Source of the DNA: Mesorhizobium sp. B2-4-15
Lineage (GTDB): Bacteria; Pseudomonadota; Alphaproteobacteria; Rhizobiales; Rhizobiaceae
Length of the DNA stretch: 64,000 nt
Assembly: GCF_006658505.1 (NCBI RefSeq)
Contig: NZ_VFUZ01000021.1
Span: 39,751 to 103,750, forward strand
Reading direction: 5' to 3'
The notes below the pieces were generated by a model. It saw only the letters and a program-made list of their open reading frames with translations. It was not told the DNA's origin and made no database searches. Within the stretch, counting starts at the first letter, position 1, and every line of letters starts with the position of its first letter. Made by a program: the position numbers and the translations under genes. Positions 54,694 to 62,628 of the stretch are shown here, piece by piece.

Positions 54694-55375
54694 CGTCCGA
54701 GACCAGTTGATAACCGCTGCCCCTCAATGTGACGATCCGCGCGCGCGCGCCTTCCAGTTTCTTGCGCAGGCGCCCGATATAAAGTTCGATTGCGTTCTCG
54801 CCCGCGGCCTCCTCGAAGCCGAATAGCTGGTCCAGCAGTTCGTCCTTGCTGAAGACCTTGCCAGGACGCGAGGCGAGGATCTCGAGCAAGACGATCTCGC
54901 GGCGCTTGAGCTGGATCTCGCGCTTGCCCACCATCACATTGCGGTTGGTGCGATCGAGGCTGATATCGCCACAGATGATGACGTTGGTCGGCTCGCCACC
55001 GCTTCGCCGTCGCAGAAGGACACGCGCCCTTGCCTCCAGCTCGCGAAAGTCGAAGGGCTTGACCAGATAGTCGTCGGCGCCGAGATCGAGCGCGCTGACT
55101 CGGTCGTCCACCTCGGAGCGGGCCGTCAGCACAAGGACGGGGACGCCGCTCCCCGACTGGCGCAGCTTTCTGAGGATGGAGAAGCCATCCACGCCGGGGA
55201 GCATAACGTCGAGAATCACCAGGTCGTATTCGGTGAAGCTCAGGATTTCCGACGCCGCAACCCCATCGGTCTCCCAGTCGACGGTGTGACCCGTCTGGTG
55301 GAAGCGACGACTAATCGCTTCGCCAACGTCATGAGTGTCTTCGACCAAGAGAATACGCACATGCCATGATTGCAC
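54683..55375 (-). CDS. tctD: Response regulator TctD
   Basis: A 230-residue OmpR-family regulator with Asp56 in LVILDVMLPGVDGFS, Lys106 in DDYLVKPFDF, and a C-terminal winged helix (LKRREIVLLEILASRPGKVF to IELYIGRLRKKLEG). The start is GTG 55375 after GGAGG; GTG 55360 is a possible shorter start. Divergent from tctC, and the gap contains an 11-bp-spaced direct repeat suited to this protein class. Confidence 0.88.
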   Translation of the reverse strand: MQSWHVRILLVEDTHDVGEAISRRFHQTGHTVDWETDGVAASEILSFTEYDLVILDVMLPGVDGFSILRKLRQSGSGVPVLVLTARSEVDDRVSALDLGADDYLVKPFDFRELEARARVLLRRRSGGEPTNVIICGDISLDRTNRNVMVGKREIQLKRREIVLLEILASRPGKVFSKDELLDQLFGFEEAAGENAIELYIGRLRKKLEGARARIVTLRGSGYQLVSDDAA

Positions 55376-55433
55376 GCGGCCGGGCCTCCAACAAGTTGAT
55401 GAAGGGAACCCGTTCGCACCTTCGGCAGGAGCG

Positions 55434-55452
55434 TGACAGGATGGTGACAGGA
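55434..55452. promoter_or_regulatory. Direct repeat TGACAGGA, possible TctD site
   Basis: TGACAGGA at 55434-55441 is repeated at 55445-55452, one helical turn apart, between the divergent tctD and tctC genes. OmpR-family regulators commonly bind 10-11-bp-spaced direct repeats. Confidence 0.5.
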
Positions 55453-55610
55453 ATGCGGGTTAGTGTGGTCCTGCCGGCCTGGTGGAGCGAAGGGACCGGT
55501 CCGGGAGGAAATCGGACATGTCCACTGATACGCCAGGCCCAATGGTCTGATGCGGTGATCGGCGTGCGGAATTCTCTTGTTACCGCTCAAGATCCTGTGG
55601 GAGGAACCCT

Positions 55611-56585
55611 ATGAAACAAATTTTCAGCAGCGCCCTTTTCGGCGTGGCGATGGCCACTCTGGCGTTTACAGCATCCGCACAGGCGGAACCGACGAAGCCG
55701 GAATGCATTGCCGGCGCCAAGCCCGGCGGCGGCTTCGACTTGACCTGCCGACTTGCGGCCAATGCTCTGCTCGAGACGAAGCAAATTTCCAAACCCATGG
55801 CCGTCACCTACATGGAAGGCGGAGTCGGCGCCGTCGCTTACAACCACGTCATCGGCAAGCGCGGCAAGGACGGCAACGTGATCACCGCAGCGTCGTCGGG
55901 ATCAGCGCTGTTCCTGGCCCAGGGCAAGTTCGGTCGGTACGATGAGAATGCCGTGCGCTGGCTCGGTGCGCTCGGCGCCGACTATGGCGTGCTCGTCGTC
56001 GCCGCGGACTCGCCCTACAAGACCCTCGGCGAACTGGTCGAGGCCTACAAGGCCGATCCCGCAAGTTTTGCAATTGCCGGCGGCGGCGCCGTGGGCTCGC
56101 AGGACTGGATGAAGGGTTCGCTACTCGCCAAAGCGGCCGGCCAGGAGCCTAAATCAATGCGCTATGTCGCTCTTGAAGGCGGCGGCGCGGTTCTGACCGC
56201 CCTCGAAGGCGGCCATGTGAAAGTCGGTTCGGGCGATGCGGCGGAGATGGTCAAGCACCATGTTGCCGGCAAGGTCCGCATCCTTGCGGTCATGTCGCCG
56301 GAACGTCTGCCGGGTGATCTTGCGGATGTTCCGACAGCGCATGAACAGGGCTTCGACATCGATTGGCCGGTCTGGCGCGGCTACTATGTCGGCAAGGATG
56401 TCTCGGATGCGGATTACGACTGGTGGCTGAATGCTTTCAAGAAGGCTTCCGAGACGTCGGAATTCGCCGAGGAGCGTAAAGCGCGCGGCCTGTTCGAGTT
56501 CACTCTCCTTGGCAAGGATTTCGAGGAGCGCGTGAAGGCGGATGTCGCCCGCTTCAAGATCCTCGCCAAGGAAGCCGGCATGTAA
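55611..56585 (+). CDS. tctC: Tripartite tricarboxylate transporter, periplasmic binding protein
   Basis: A 324-residue TctC/Bug-family binding protein. The signal peptide ends TASAQA. CIAGAKPGGGFDLTCRLAAN is the PGGGxD ligand motif, followed by YMEGGVGAVAYNHV and the second-lobe AIAGGGAVGSQDWM. It captures a tricarboxylate or related acid for TctAB. GGGAGGAA precedes the ATG. A very strong hairpin lies between it and tctB. Confidence 0.92.
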   Translation: MKQIFSSALFGVAMATLAFTASAQAEPTKPECIAGAKPGGGFDLTCRLAANALLETKQISKPMAVTYMEGGVGAVAYNHVIGKRGKDGNVITAASSGSALFLAQGKFGRYDENAVRWLGALGADYGVLVVAADSPYKTLGELVEAYKADPASFAIAGGGAVGSQDWMKGSLLAKAAGQEPKSMRYVALEGGGAVLTALEGGHVKVGSGDAAEMVKHHVAGKVRILAVMSPERLPGDLADVPTAHEQGFDIDWPVWRGYYVGKDVSDADYDWWLNAFKKASETSEFAEERKARGLFEFTLLGKDFEERVKADVARFKILAKEAGM

Positions 56586-56625
56586 TGCGGCGCCCTCCCA
56601 GGCTCCCGTCAAGACACAACGCGGA

Positions 56626-56661
56626 CGACCGTCGCCATCGGCAGACCGATGGCGACGGTCG
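56626..56661 (+). terminator. 16-bp perfect hairpin between tctC and tctB
   Basis: CGACCGTCGCCATCGG (56626-56641) pairs exactly with CCGATGGCGACGGTCG (56646-56661) around a CAGA loop. No T-run follows, so it is more likely an mRNA-stabilising or processing element protecting the tctC 3' end than a full terminator. Confidence 0.7.
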
Positions 56662-56712
56662 CAAAGCAGCGGATAGCGGCGGCGGCAGGCTCAGAAAATA
56701 AGGGAAACTTCC

Positions 56713-57186
56713 ATGTCTGATGAATCGCATTGCTCCCCGCGTGCCGTGCAGGTGATCGGCCGCGGCGCAGCCACATGTCTGCTCGCGCTTGCCGTCGCCT
56801 ACGGCATTGGCGGAAGTGTCATCGAATACTCCTTCTCCTCAGATCCCCTCGGCCCGCGGGTCTTTCCCATGGCGCTTGCCGTGGTGCTCGGCCTGCTTGC
56901 CGTCTGGTATTTCTTCTCGCCTGGGTCTGCGGAGGGGTTTCCGTCCGGCGTCGTGCTTGCCCGCGTGCTCGCGGTGCCGGTTCTCCTGGTCGTTTCCGTC
57001 GTCCTGTTCGAACCGGCAGGCTTTGCCGTTTCCATTTTCATCCTAACGCTCGGCTCCGCATTCATCTTCGGCGCGCCGCCGGGTAAGGCGCTCATCGGAG
57101 CGGCCGGCCACGCCACCCTCTGGTGGGTCGTCTTCTCCTACCTGCTGGAAGTCTACCTGCCGTCCGGCACGCTCTTCGGACGCTGA
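56713..57186 (+). CDS. tctB: Tripartite tricarboxylate transporter, small membrane subunit
   Basis: A 157-residue TctB-family protein with four hydrophobic helices. It includes the DPLGPRVFPMALAVVLGLLA motif after helix one, then VLARVLAVPVLLVVSVVLFE and FAVSIFILTLGSAFIFGAPP. It forms the membrane complex with TctA. The gene lies between tctC and tctA; 28 bp separate it from tctA. Confidence 0.9.
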   Translation: MSDESHCSPRAVQVIGRGAATCLLALAVAYGIGGSVIEYSFSSDPLGPRVFPMALAVVLGLLAVWYFFSPGSAEGFPSGVVLARVLAVPVLLVVSVVLFEPAGFAVSIFILTLGSAFIFGAPPGKALIGAAGHATLWWVVFSYLLEVYLPSGTLFGR

Positions 57187-57214
57187 GGCAAGGTCGGATC
57201 GGAAGGATCAATCC

Positions 57215-58723
57215 ATGAACCTCGAATATCTCTGGCAAGGCTTTGCGGTCGCTCTGACCGGACAGAACCTGCTCATCGGCCTCATTGGCTGCTTCATCGG
57301 TACGCTCGTCGGCGCACTGCCAGCCATTGGTCCCATCAACGGCATAGCCCTGCTGCTTCCCATTGCCTATACGATGGGCCTGCCAGCGGAGAGCACCATG
57401 ATACTGCTCGCGGCGATCTATTGCGGCGCCGAATATGGCGGCCGCATTTCCTCGATCTTGCTGAACGTGCCAGGGGATGCCGGCGCCGTCATGACGGCAA
57501 TGGACGGCTATCCCATGGCACGCCAAGGGCGTGCAGGAGAAGCACTCGCCCTCTCTGGCATCGCCTCCTTCGTGGGCGGCATACTCGGTTCCATCGGCCT
57601 CGCGCTGTTCGCGCCCCTGCTGGCCGGTCTGGCGATTGGTTTTGGGCCCGCCGAATACTTCGTGCTGATGATGTTTGCCTTTGCGACACTGGGTTCGATG
57701 GTCGGCAGCTATCCAGCAAAGACGCTCATCGCCTGCACGCTCGGTCTGATGCTGGCAACGGTCGGTCTCGACGCCACGTCTGGCGCCTACCGCTTCACCT
57801 TCAACGAGCCGGAGCTTGGCGACGGCATCGAGTTCGTGGTGCTCGTCATCGGCTTGTTCTCGATCTCCGAAGCGCTGATCATCCTGGAAAACCAGGGGCG
57901 TGGCATGACTGTAATCCGCGAACTGGGTCGGATGACCGCACGCATGAGCGATATCGTGAAGTGCACCGGCACGACCTTGCGCAGCTCGCTCATCGGCTTC
58001 GTCATCGGTGTTCTGCCGGGCACGGGCGCCTCGGTGTCGAGCGCCATCTCCTACACGACGGCCAAGCGCTTGTCCGATACCGAAGGGACCTTCGGCAAGG
58101 GCGACGTGCGTGGTCTCGCCGCGCCCGAAGCGGCCAACAACGCGACGGCCTGCGGCGCCTTCGTGCCTATGTTGACGCTCGGTGTTCCCGGTTCGGGCAC
58201 CACCGCCGTCATGCTTGGCGCGCTGATGCTCTACAACATCCAGCCGGGCCCTATGCTACTCACCGAACGGCCCGAGATCGTGGGCGGTCTCGTCGCCTCG
58301 CTATTTGTAGGCAACCTGATCCTGCTGGCACTCAACCTGCCGCTCGTGCAGATATTCGCTCGCGTCCTGACCGTGCCTAACTGGCTGCTCGTGCCGGGCA
58401 TCTTGGTCCTGTCGATCGTCGGCGTCTATTCCACTCACTCGTCGGTCTTCTCGATCTTCCTGATGATGAGCATCGGCATGGTGGGTTGGCTCCTGCGTAA
58501 GGCGGGCTTCGAGATGGCGCCGATCATCCTCGGCTTCGTACTGGGCCGGCTGATGGAGGTGAACCTGCGCAATGCTTTGGCGATCAGCGGCGGTGATCCG
58601 TCTATCCTCTTCAGCAGTACCATCTGCAACCTGCTCTGGGTTCTGGCCGCGGCCGTCGCCATCGTGCCTTTCTACCTGTCGCGGCGTTCCCGCCGGCGCA
58701 AGATGCTGATGGCCGCCGAATGA
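57215..58723 (+). CDS. tctA: Tripartite tricarboxylate transporter, large membrane subunit
   Basis: A 502-residue TctA permease with about eleven to twelve hydrophobic segments. Family motifs are GTLVGALPAIGPINGIALLL, YCGAEYGGRISSILLNVPGD, GFVIGVLPGTGASVSSAISY, the segment GLAAPEAANNATACGAFVPM and TLGVPGSGTTAVML. It moves the acid captured by TctC using a cation gradient. It is the last gene of the operon and convergent with the GntR-family gene. Confidence 0.95.
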   Translation: MNLEYLWQGFAVALTGQNLLIGLIGCFIGTLVGALPAIGPINGIALLLPIAYTMGLPAESTMILLAAIYCGAEYGGRISSILLNVPGDAGAVMTAMDGYPMARQGRAGEALALSGIASFVGGILGSIGLALFAPLLAGLAIGFGPAEYFVLMMFAFATLGSMVGSYPAKTLIACTLGLMLATVGLDATSGAYRFTFNEPELGDGIEFVVLVIGLFSISEALIILENQGRGMTVIRELGRMTARMSDIVKCTGTTLRSSLIGFVIGVLPGTGASVSSAISYTTAKRLSDTEGTFGKGDVRGLAAPEAANNATACGAFVPMLTLGVPGSGTTAVMLGALMLYNIQPGPMLLTERPEIVGGLVASLFVGNLILLALNLPLVQIFARVLTVPNWLLVPGILVLSIVGVYSTHSSVFSIFLMMSIGMVGWLLRKAGFEMAPIILGFVLGRLMEVNLRNALAISGGDPSILFSSTICNLLWVLAAAVAIVPFYLSRRSRRRKMLMAAE

Positions 58724-58810
58724 GGGGGCCGCCAGGCGAGCGGCGCCTTACCGCCTGACGCGGACTGGCACACGTCCGGATCAAGTTGTGGCGATATTCT
58801 GGGCCGCGCC

Positions 58811-59548
58811 TCAGCCCGAAATTGCGTAGGCAGTGACCGGGCCGACCATGCGCCTCGTGCCGGTGAAGACGCGCCCGAGCAGCAGAGTTGCACCGAGTTC
58901 CGTAGATGCGTGAACCGCCAGCTCACCGGAGAAGTCGTGAAAGCGGCTTTCAATCCGCTTCAGCAGTTCGGTATGCGCGCTCTTGAGCGCGGCGAGTTTT
59001 CCCCACAGAGGAGAGTTGTCAGGCTGCCTCGAAAACAAATGCGCCGACCGTAACTCGAACATCACCCGGATCTCGAACAGCTCGAGGGCGAAGTCTTCGG
59101 TGAAGCCCTTGAATAGCCAGCCGGTATTCGGCCTTTTTTCGAGCAATCCAAATCGGCTAAAGCGAATGAGGAACTCGCGAATTCCATTGGTCGCAACGCC
59201 GAATTGCCGCGCGAGCTCGAGTTCGTTGATGCTGGTGCCGGGTCTGGTGTCACCCCGCAGCATCCACTCCATGAACTGCTGTTCGACGTGCTTGGCTCGG
59301 GACGTGGTTTCGTCGTCGGGGTAGTAGTCGCTATCCTCCACCGCGCGGCCCGCTGTCCTCACGCCGCCGCGCTCGGCGACAAGTTGGCGGTGAGCAAGTT
59401 CCTGCAGAACCTTTCGGACGGTCGTGCGGCTCACTCCCACTCGCCGTCTGAGCTCATTTTCGGAGGGCAATTCGCCCGCCAATTGTCCATCGCGCAGCAT
59501 GGTGGCGACCCGGTTGAAAGCCTTCTTGTAGACGGTGTCGGTTCGCAT
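58811..59548 (-). CDS. GntR-family regulator with two winged-helix domains
   Basis: A 245-residue regulator. Residues about 8-68 are a GntR winged helix (AGELPSENELRRRVGVSRTT, then VRKVLQELAHRQL). Residues about 88-150 form a second one (TSINELELARQFGVATNGIR, then EFLIRFSRFGLLEKRPNTGW). An FCD-like ligand domain starts at ELFEIRVMFELRSA. The end (after about residue 214) does not look like a normal FCD terminus and the protein is short for the family. In the +1 frame a FCD-like WRFTHLRNSV appears, so a frameshift or truncation near 58915-58930 is possible. Divergent from a sugar ABC operon that it probably controls. Confidence 0.75.
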   Translation of the reverse strand: MRTDTVYKKAFNRVATMLRDGQLAGELPSENELRRRVGVSRTTVRKVLQELAHRQLVAERGGVRTAGRAVEDSDYYPDDETTSRAKHVEQQFMEWMLRGDTRPGTSINELELARQFGVATNGIREFLIRFSRFGLLEKRPNTGWLFKGFTEDFALELFEIRVMFELRSAHLFSRQPDNSPLWGKLAALKSAHTELLKRIESRFHDFSGELAVHASTELGATLLLGRVFTGTRRMVGPVTAYAISG

Positions 59549-59589
59549 CGGACTTGCCTCTCAGCAACCTTGTCCTTTTTGCATGAACT

Positions 59590-59642
59590 TTATCCATAAA
59601 AAACAACTTGACCAAGTGGGGTTGATTGTTTTTTATCGATAA
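59590..59642. promoter_or_regulatory. 17-bp inverted repeat, probable operator of the sugar ABC operon
   Basis: TTATCCATAAAAAACAA (59590-59606) and TTGTTTTTTATCGATAA (59626-59642) are inverted copies with 16 of 17 positions matching, separated by 19 bp. Each outer end carries the palindrome TTATCGATAA or a one-base variant. The element lies 41 bp upstream of the GntR start (minus strand) and 69 bp before the permease start. Confidence 0.7.
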
Positions 59643-59710
59643 GAGGAAGCTAAAATACAGCCTTGGTTCTGACGCCCCAAGCTTAAGCAAGCCTGGGCGG
59701 GGAGGGGGTT

Positions 59711-60763
59711 TTGCCCAAAACGGAAAACACCAGCACCGCTGTTAGCCAAGCCTCAATGCTTGCGCCGAAGAGGCCGGGCGCCGTCCCTGGCCTGGCGCTC
59801 GGACTGGCATTGCTGAGTGCTGGCCCGGTCATCATATTGCTGTTGCTGATCGCCGTTCTCACTTTCCTGTCACCCTATTTCCTGACCGGGCGCAATCTCA
59901 GCAACATCCTCGGCCAGACCGCCGTCATCTCGGTTGTCGCAATGGGCCAGCATTTGGTCATCCTCACACGCGGCATCGACCTTTCGGTCGGATCGAACGT
60001 CGCACTGGCTTCCGTCGTCGGCGCCCTCAGCTTTCATGCCGGCGCTCCCGCCATCGCGGTTATCGCGGTGATGGTTGGCTGCGGTGCGGCGGTGGGCGCC
60101 ATCAACGGGCTCTTCTACGTCTTCGGGCGGCTGCCGCATCCCTTCATAATCACCCTGGCAACCTTGAGCATCGCCAAGGGCTTGGCGCTTCAACTGGCCG
60201 ATGGGCGCGCCATTCCTGGAATGCCGGATTCGATAGATGCGCTGGGGCGCGATGCGGTCTGGGGTCTGCCCGGATCGGTCTTTGTCGTTGCAGGCGTTGC
60301 CGCGGTCCTCTTCACTGTGGCCAGGACGATGGTCTGGGGGCGGTGGATTTACGCCGTCGGCGGTCGACCCGACGCCGCCTTGCGCATGGGCATTCCTGTG
60401 TCCTGGGTCCTGGTTTCGGTCTATGTGATCTCGGGGCTGTGCGCCGGCATTGGCGCTGTCATACTCGCCGGCCGCACCGACGCCGGTTCCCCCTTGTTCG
60501 GCAATCTGCTTGAACTGGATACGATCGCGGCGGTGATTATCGGCGGTGCCAGTTTTCTCGGCGGCCGTGGCCATCTCGGCCATGCCCTAATCGGCGCCAT
60601 CATGATTGGCGTCATCCGCAACGCACTCAACCTGCTCAACGTGAACGTCTTCTTCCAGCTCATCGTCATCGGCGTAGTCATCGTTATCGCCGTCGAGTCC
60701 GACGTGCTGCGCAACTATCTCGAAGGGCGTGTGCGTGTCATGCAGGCTGGGAGGCAGCCATGA
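59711..60763 (+). CDS. Sugar ABC transporter permease (ribose/fructose type)
   Basis: CUT2 permease of 350 residues with about ten hydrophobic segments. LTRGIDLSVGSNVALASVVG, ITLATLSIAKGLAL, AVGGRPDAALRMGIPVSWVL and VIIGGASFLGGRGHLGHALI are the family signatures. The start is TTG 59711 with GGAGGGGG close upstream; ATG 59756 is the first ATG and would remove 15 residues. It overlaps the ATPase gene by 4 bp. It is the only permease, so the channel is probably a homodimer. Confidence 0.9.
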   Translation: MPKTENTSTAVSQASMLAPKRPGAVPGLALGLALLSAGPVIILLLLIAVLTFLSPYFLTGRNLSNILGQTAVISVVAMGQHLVILTRGIDLSVGSNVALASVVGALSFHAGAPAIAVIAVMVGCGAAVGAINGLFYVFGRLPHPFIITLATLSIAKGLALQLADGRAIPGMPDSIDALGRDAVWGLPGSVFVVAGVAAVLFTVARTMVWGRWIYAVGGRPDAALRMGIPVSWVLVSVYVISGLCAGIGAVILAGRTDAGSPLFGNLLELDTIAAVIIGGASFLGGRGHLGHALIGAIMIGVIRNALNLLNVNVFFQLIVIGVVIVIAVESDVLRNYLEGRVRVMQAGRQP

Positions 60764-61545
60764 CCGCCGTTGCGGCCAATGCCGGTCGTGCCGCCACTGC
60801 CGACCAACCCGTGCTGGCGGTACGCGGCGCCACAAAGCGTTTCGGTTCGGTTCTGGCTCTGGACGACGTCAGTATTGAGGTGCGCCGAGGCGAGATCGTC
60901 GGCCTGCTCGGCGACAATGGCGCGGGCAAATCGACGCTGACCAAATGCATCAGCGGCGTGCACCAACTCGATGCCGGGGCGATTGTCCTGGATGGTGCGC
61001 CCACGCAGATACGTTCCCCCGCGGATGCGCGCTTCGCCGGCATCGAGACTGTCTACCAGGATCTGGCGCTGTTCGACAATCTGACGCCCGGACAGAACTT
61101 CTTTGCCGGTCGCGAGTTGGCCTGGCCGCAATGGCTTCCGCGCGGCTTGCGATTTCTGCAGCAGCGCAGGATGGACGCCGAGACCCGTGTTCTGTTGGCA
61201 AACCTCAAGGTTACGCTACCTCGATTGGATGCCGTCGTCGCCATGATGTCGGGCGGACAACGGCAGGCCATCGCCGTGGCCCGGTCCACCGTATTTGCCC
61301 GCAAGGTTGTCATCCTGGATGAGCCGACCGCTGCACTCGGTCTGCGTGAATCACGCCAAGTGCTCAATCTGGTTGCTGCGCTCCGCGACCAGGGCAATGC
61401 CGTGATCCTGATCACTCACAATATGGAGCATGTCGTCGAGCTCGCCGATCGCGCCGTGGTGCTTCGCCAAGGCCGCAAGGTCGGTGAACTGGCGCCGACC
61501 AAGGATAACAAACAGGAGATGGTGTCCATGATCGTTGGAGCCTGA
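60760..61545 (+). CDS. Sugar ABC transporter ATP-binding protein, single cassette
   Basis: A 261-residue ATPase with one cassette, unlike the double cassettes of GguA and RhaT. Walker A GDNGAGKST is at 51-59, followed by the signature MSGGQRQAIAVARSTVF, Walker B VVILDEPTAALGL and the switch ITHNMEHV. This form is known from fructose importers (FrcA-like). It is translationally coupled to the permease (ATGA). The substrate is unknown. Confidence 0.92.
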   Translation: MTAVAANAGRAATADQPVLAVRGATKRFGSVLALDDVSIEVRRGEIVGLLGDNGAGKSTLTKCISGVHQLDAGAIVLDGAPTQIRSPADARFAGIETVYQDLALFDNLTPGQNFFAGRELAWPQWLPRGLRFLQQRRMDAETRVLLANLKVTLPRLDAVVAMMSGGQRQAIAVARSTVFARKVVILDEPTAALGLRESRQVLNLVAALRDQGNAVILITHNMEHVVELADRAVVLRQGRKVGELAPTKDNKQEMVSMIVGA

Positions 61546-61633
61546 TCCGTGCGAGATTTTGAGGACCGTTGCGGCCCTCAAATGCCTGAAGCGTTTCCCG
61601 CCGGGAGGCGTCTCAATTCAAGGGAGGAATGGA

Positions 61634-62554
61634 ATGCCAATGAACCGAAAACTGTTCGCATGGATCGCCATCGCCGTTGCGTTTGCGGTGCCGGCTTCGG
61701 CCTCAGACAAGATCAAGGTCGGTCTGATCACCAAATTCCCGGTGCCGTTTTACTCGACCATGGAGGAGGCGGCCAAGAAATACGCGGCCGCTCATCCTGA
61801 AATCGAGCTGGTCACCGGCCAAGGTCAGGCCGCCACCGACATCGAGGGCCAGATCGCGCTGATCGAGTCGATGATCACCCAAGGCGTCAAGGGTCTAGCG
61901 ATCACTCCGGTCGATCCCACGGTTGCTCCGGCACTCGACAAGGCGGTCGCCGCCGGCATCAAGGTGGTTCTCGTCGACAACAGCATCCCCAACTGGAAAG
62001 GCCAGACGGCTCTGGTTTCGACCAATAACCTCAACGGCGGCAAGATCGCCGGAGAATATCTGAAGACCGTGCTCAAGAGCGGGGACAAGATCGGTATCCT
62101 GCAAGGTGTTCCCGGAGTGCCGGCACTGGATGACCGCGTCACCGGCATGATGGAGGGATTGGGCGACGTCAAGGTCGACGTCGTAGGCAAGGGTGCAACC
62201 AACTGCACGCTCGAGCTGGGCACGTCAGTGACCGAAGACATCCTGACCGCCAATCCCGATCTCAAGGCGATCTATTCGGCCTGTGGCCCGCCAGTTCCGG
62301 GCGCCGTCAAGTCGATAAGCAATGCGGGCATCGCCAAAAAAAAGATCATTCTGGTGGGCTTCGACGCCTGCTGTGGTGAAATCGAAGCGATCAAGTCCGG
62401 TGCGGAAGACGCCAGCGTCGCACAATTTCCGGCGAAGATGGGCGAGCTTGGCATCGACACTGTCGTCAAGGCAATCCGCGGGGAGGCCGTCGAAGCCAAC
62501 GTGGACACCGGCGCTGGCCTCGTAACGCCGCAGAACGTCAAGGACTTCGAATAA
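61634..62554 (+). CDS. Sugar-binding periplasmic protein
   Basis: A 306-residue ribose-type binding protein. The signal peptide ends PASAS. IKVGLITKFPVPFYSTMEEA, TGQGQAATDIEGQIALIESM, ITPVDPTVAPALDKAVAAGI and VLVDNSIPNW follow the CUT2 pattern. A late cysteine pair (DACCGE) and an earlier NCTLE are unusual for this family. AGGGAGGAATGGA lies before ATG 61634; ATG 61640 is an alternative. A strong terminator follows the gene. Confidence 0.9.
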   Translation: MPMNRKLFAWIAIAVAFAVPASASDKIKVGLITKFPVPFYSTMEEAAKKYAAAHPEIELVTGQGQAATDIEGQIALIESMITQGVKGLAITPVDPTVAPALDKAVAAGIKVVLVDNSIPNWKGQTALVSTNNLNGGKIAGEYLKTVLKSGDKIGILQGVPGVPALDDRVTGMMEGLGDVKVDVVGKGATNCTLELGTSVTEDILTANPDLKAIYSACGPPVPGAVKSISNAGIAKKKIILVGFDACCGEIEAIKSGAEDASVAQFPAKMGELGIDTVVKAIRGEAVEANVDTGAGLVTPQNVKDFE

Positions 62555-62569
62555 GCTCCCACACCTTGG

Positions 62570-62600
62570 CCCGGCGGTCTTCTCGACCGCCGGGTTCTTT
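62570..62600 (+). terminator. Intrinsic terminator after the sugar-binding-protein gene
   Basis: CCCGGCGGTC (62570-62579) pairs perfectly with GACCGCCGGG (62585-62594) around a 5-base loop, followed by TTCTTTTT. It lies 28 bp before the dehydrogenase start, so it separates or attenuates that gene. Confidence 0.9.
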
Positions 62601-62628
62601 TTGGAACACTCCAAGGAAGGTGATCCGC

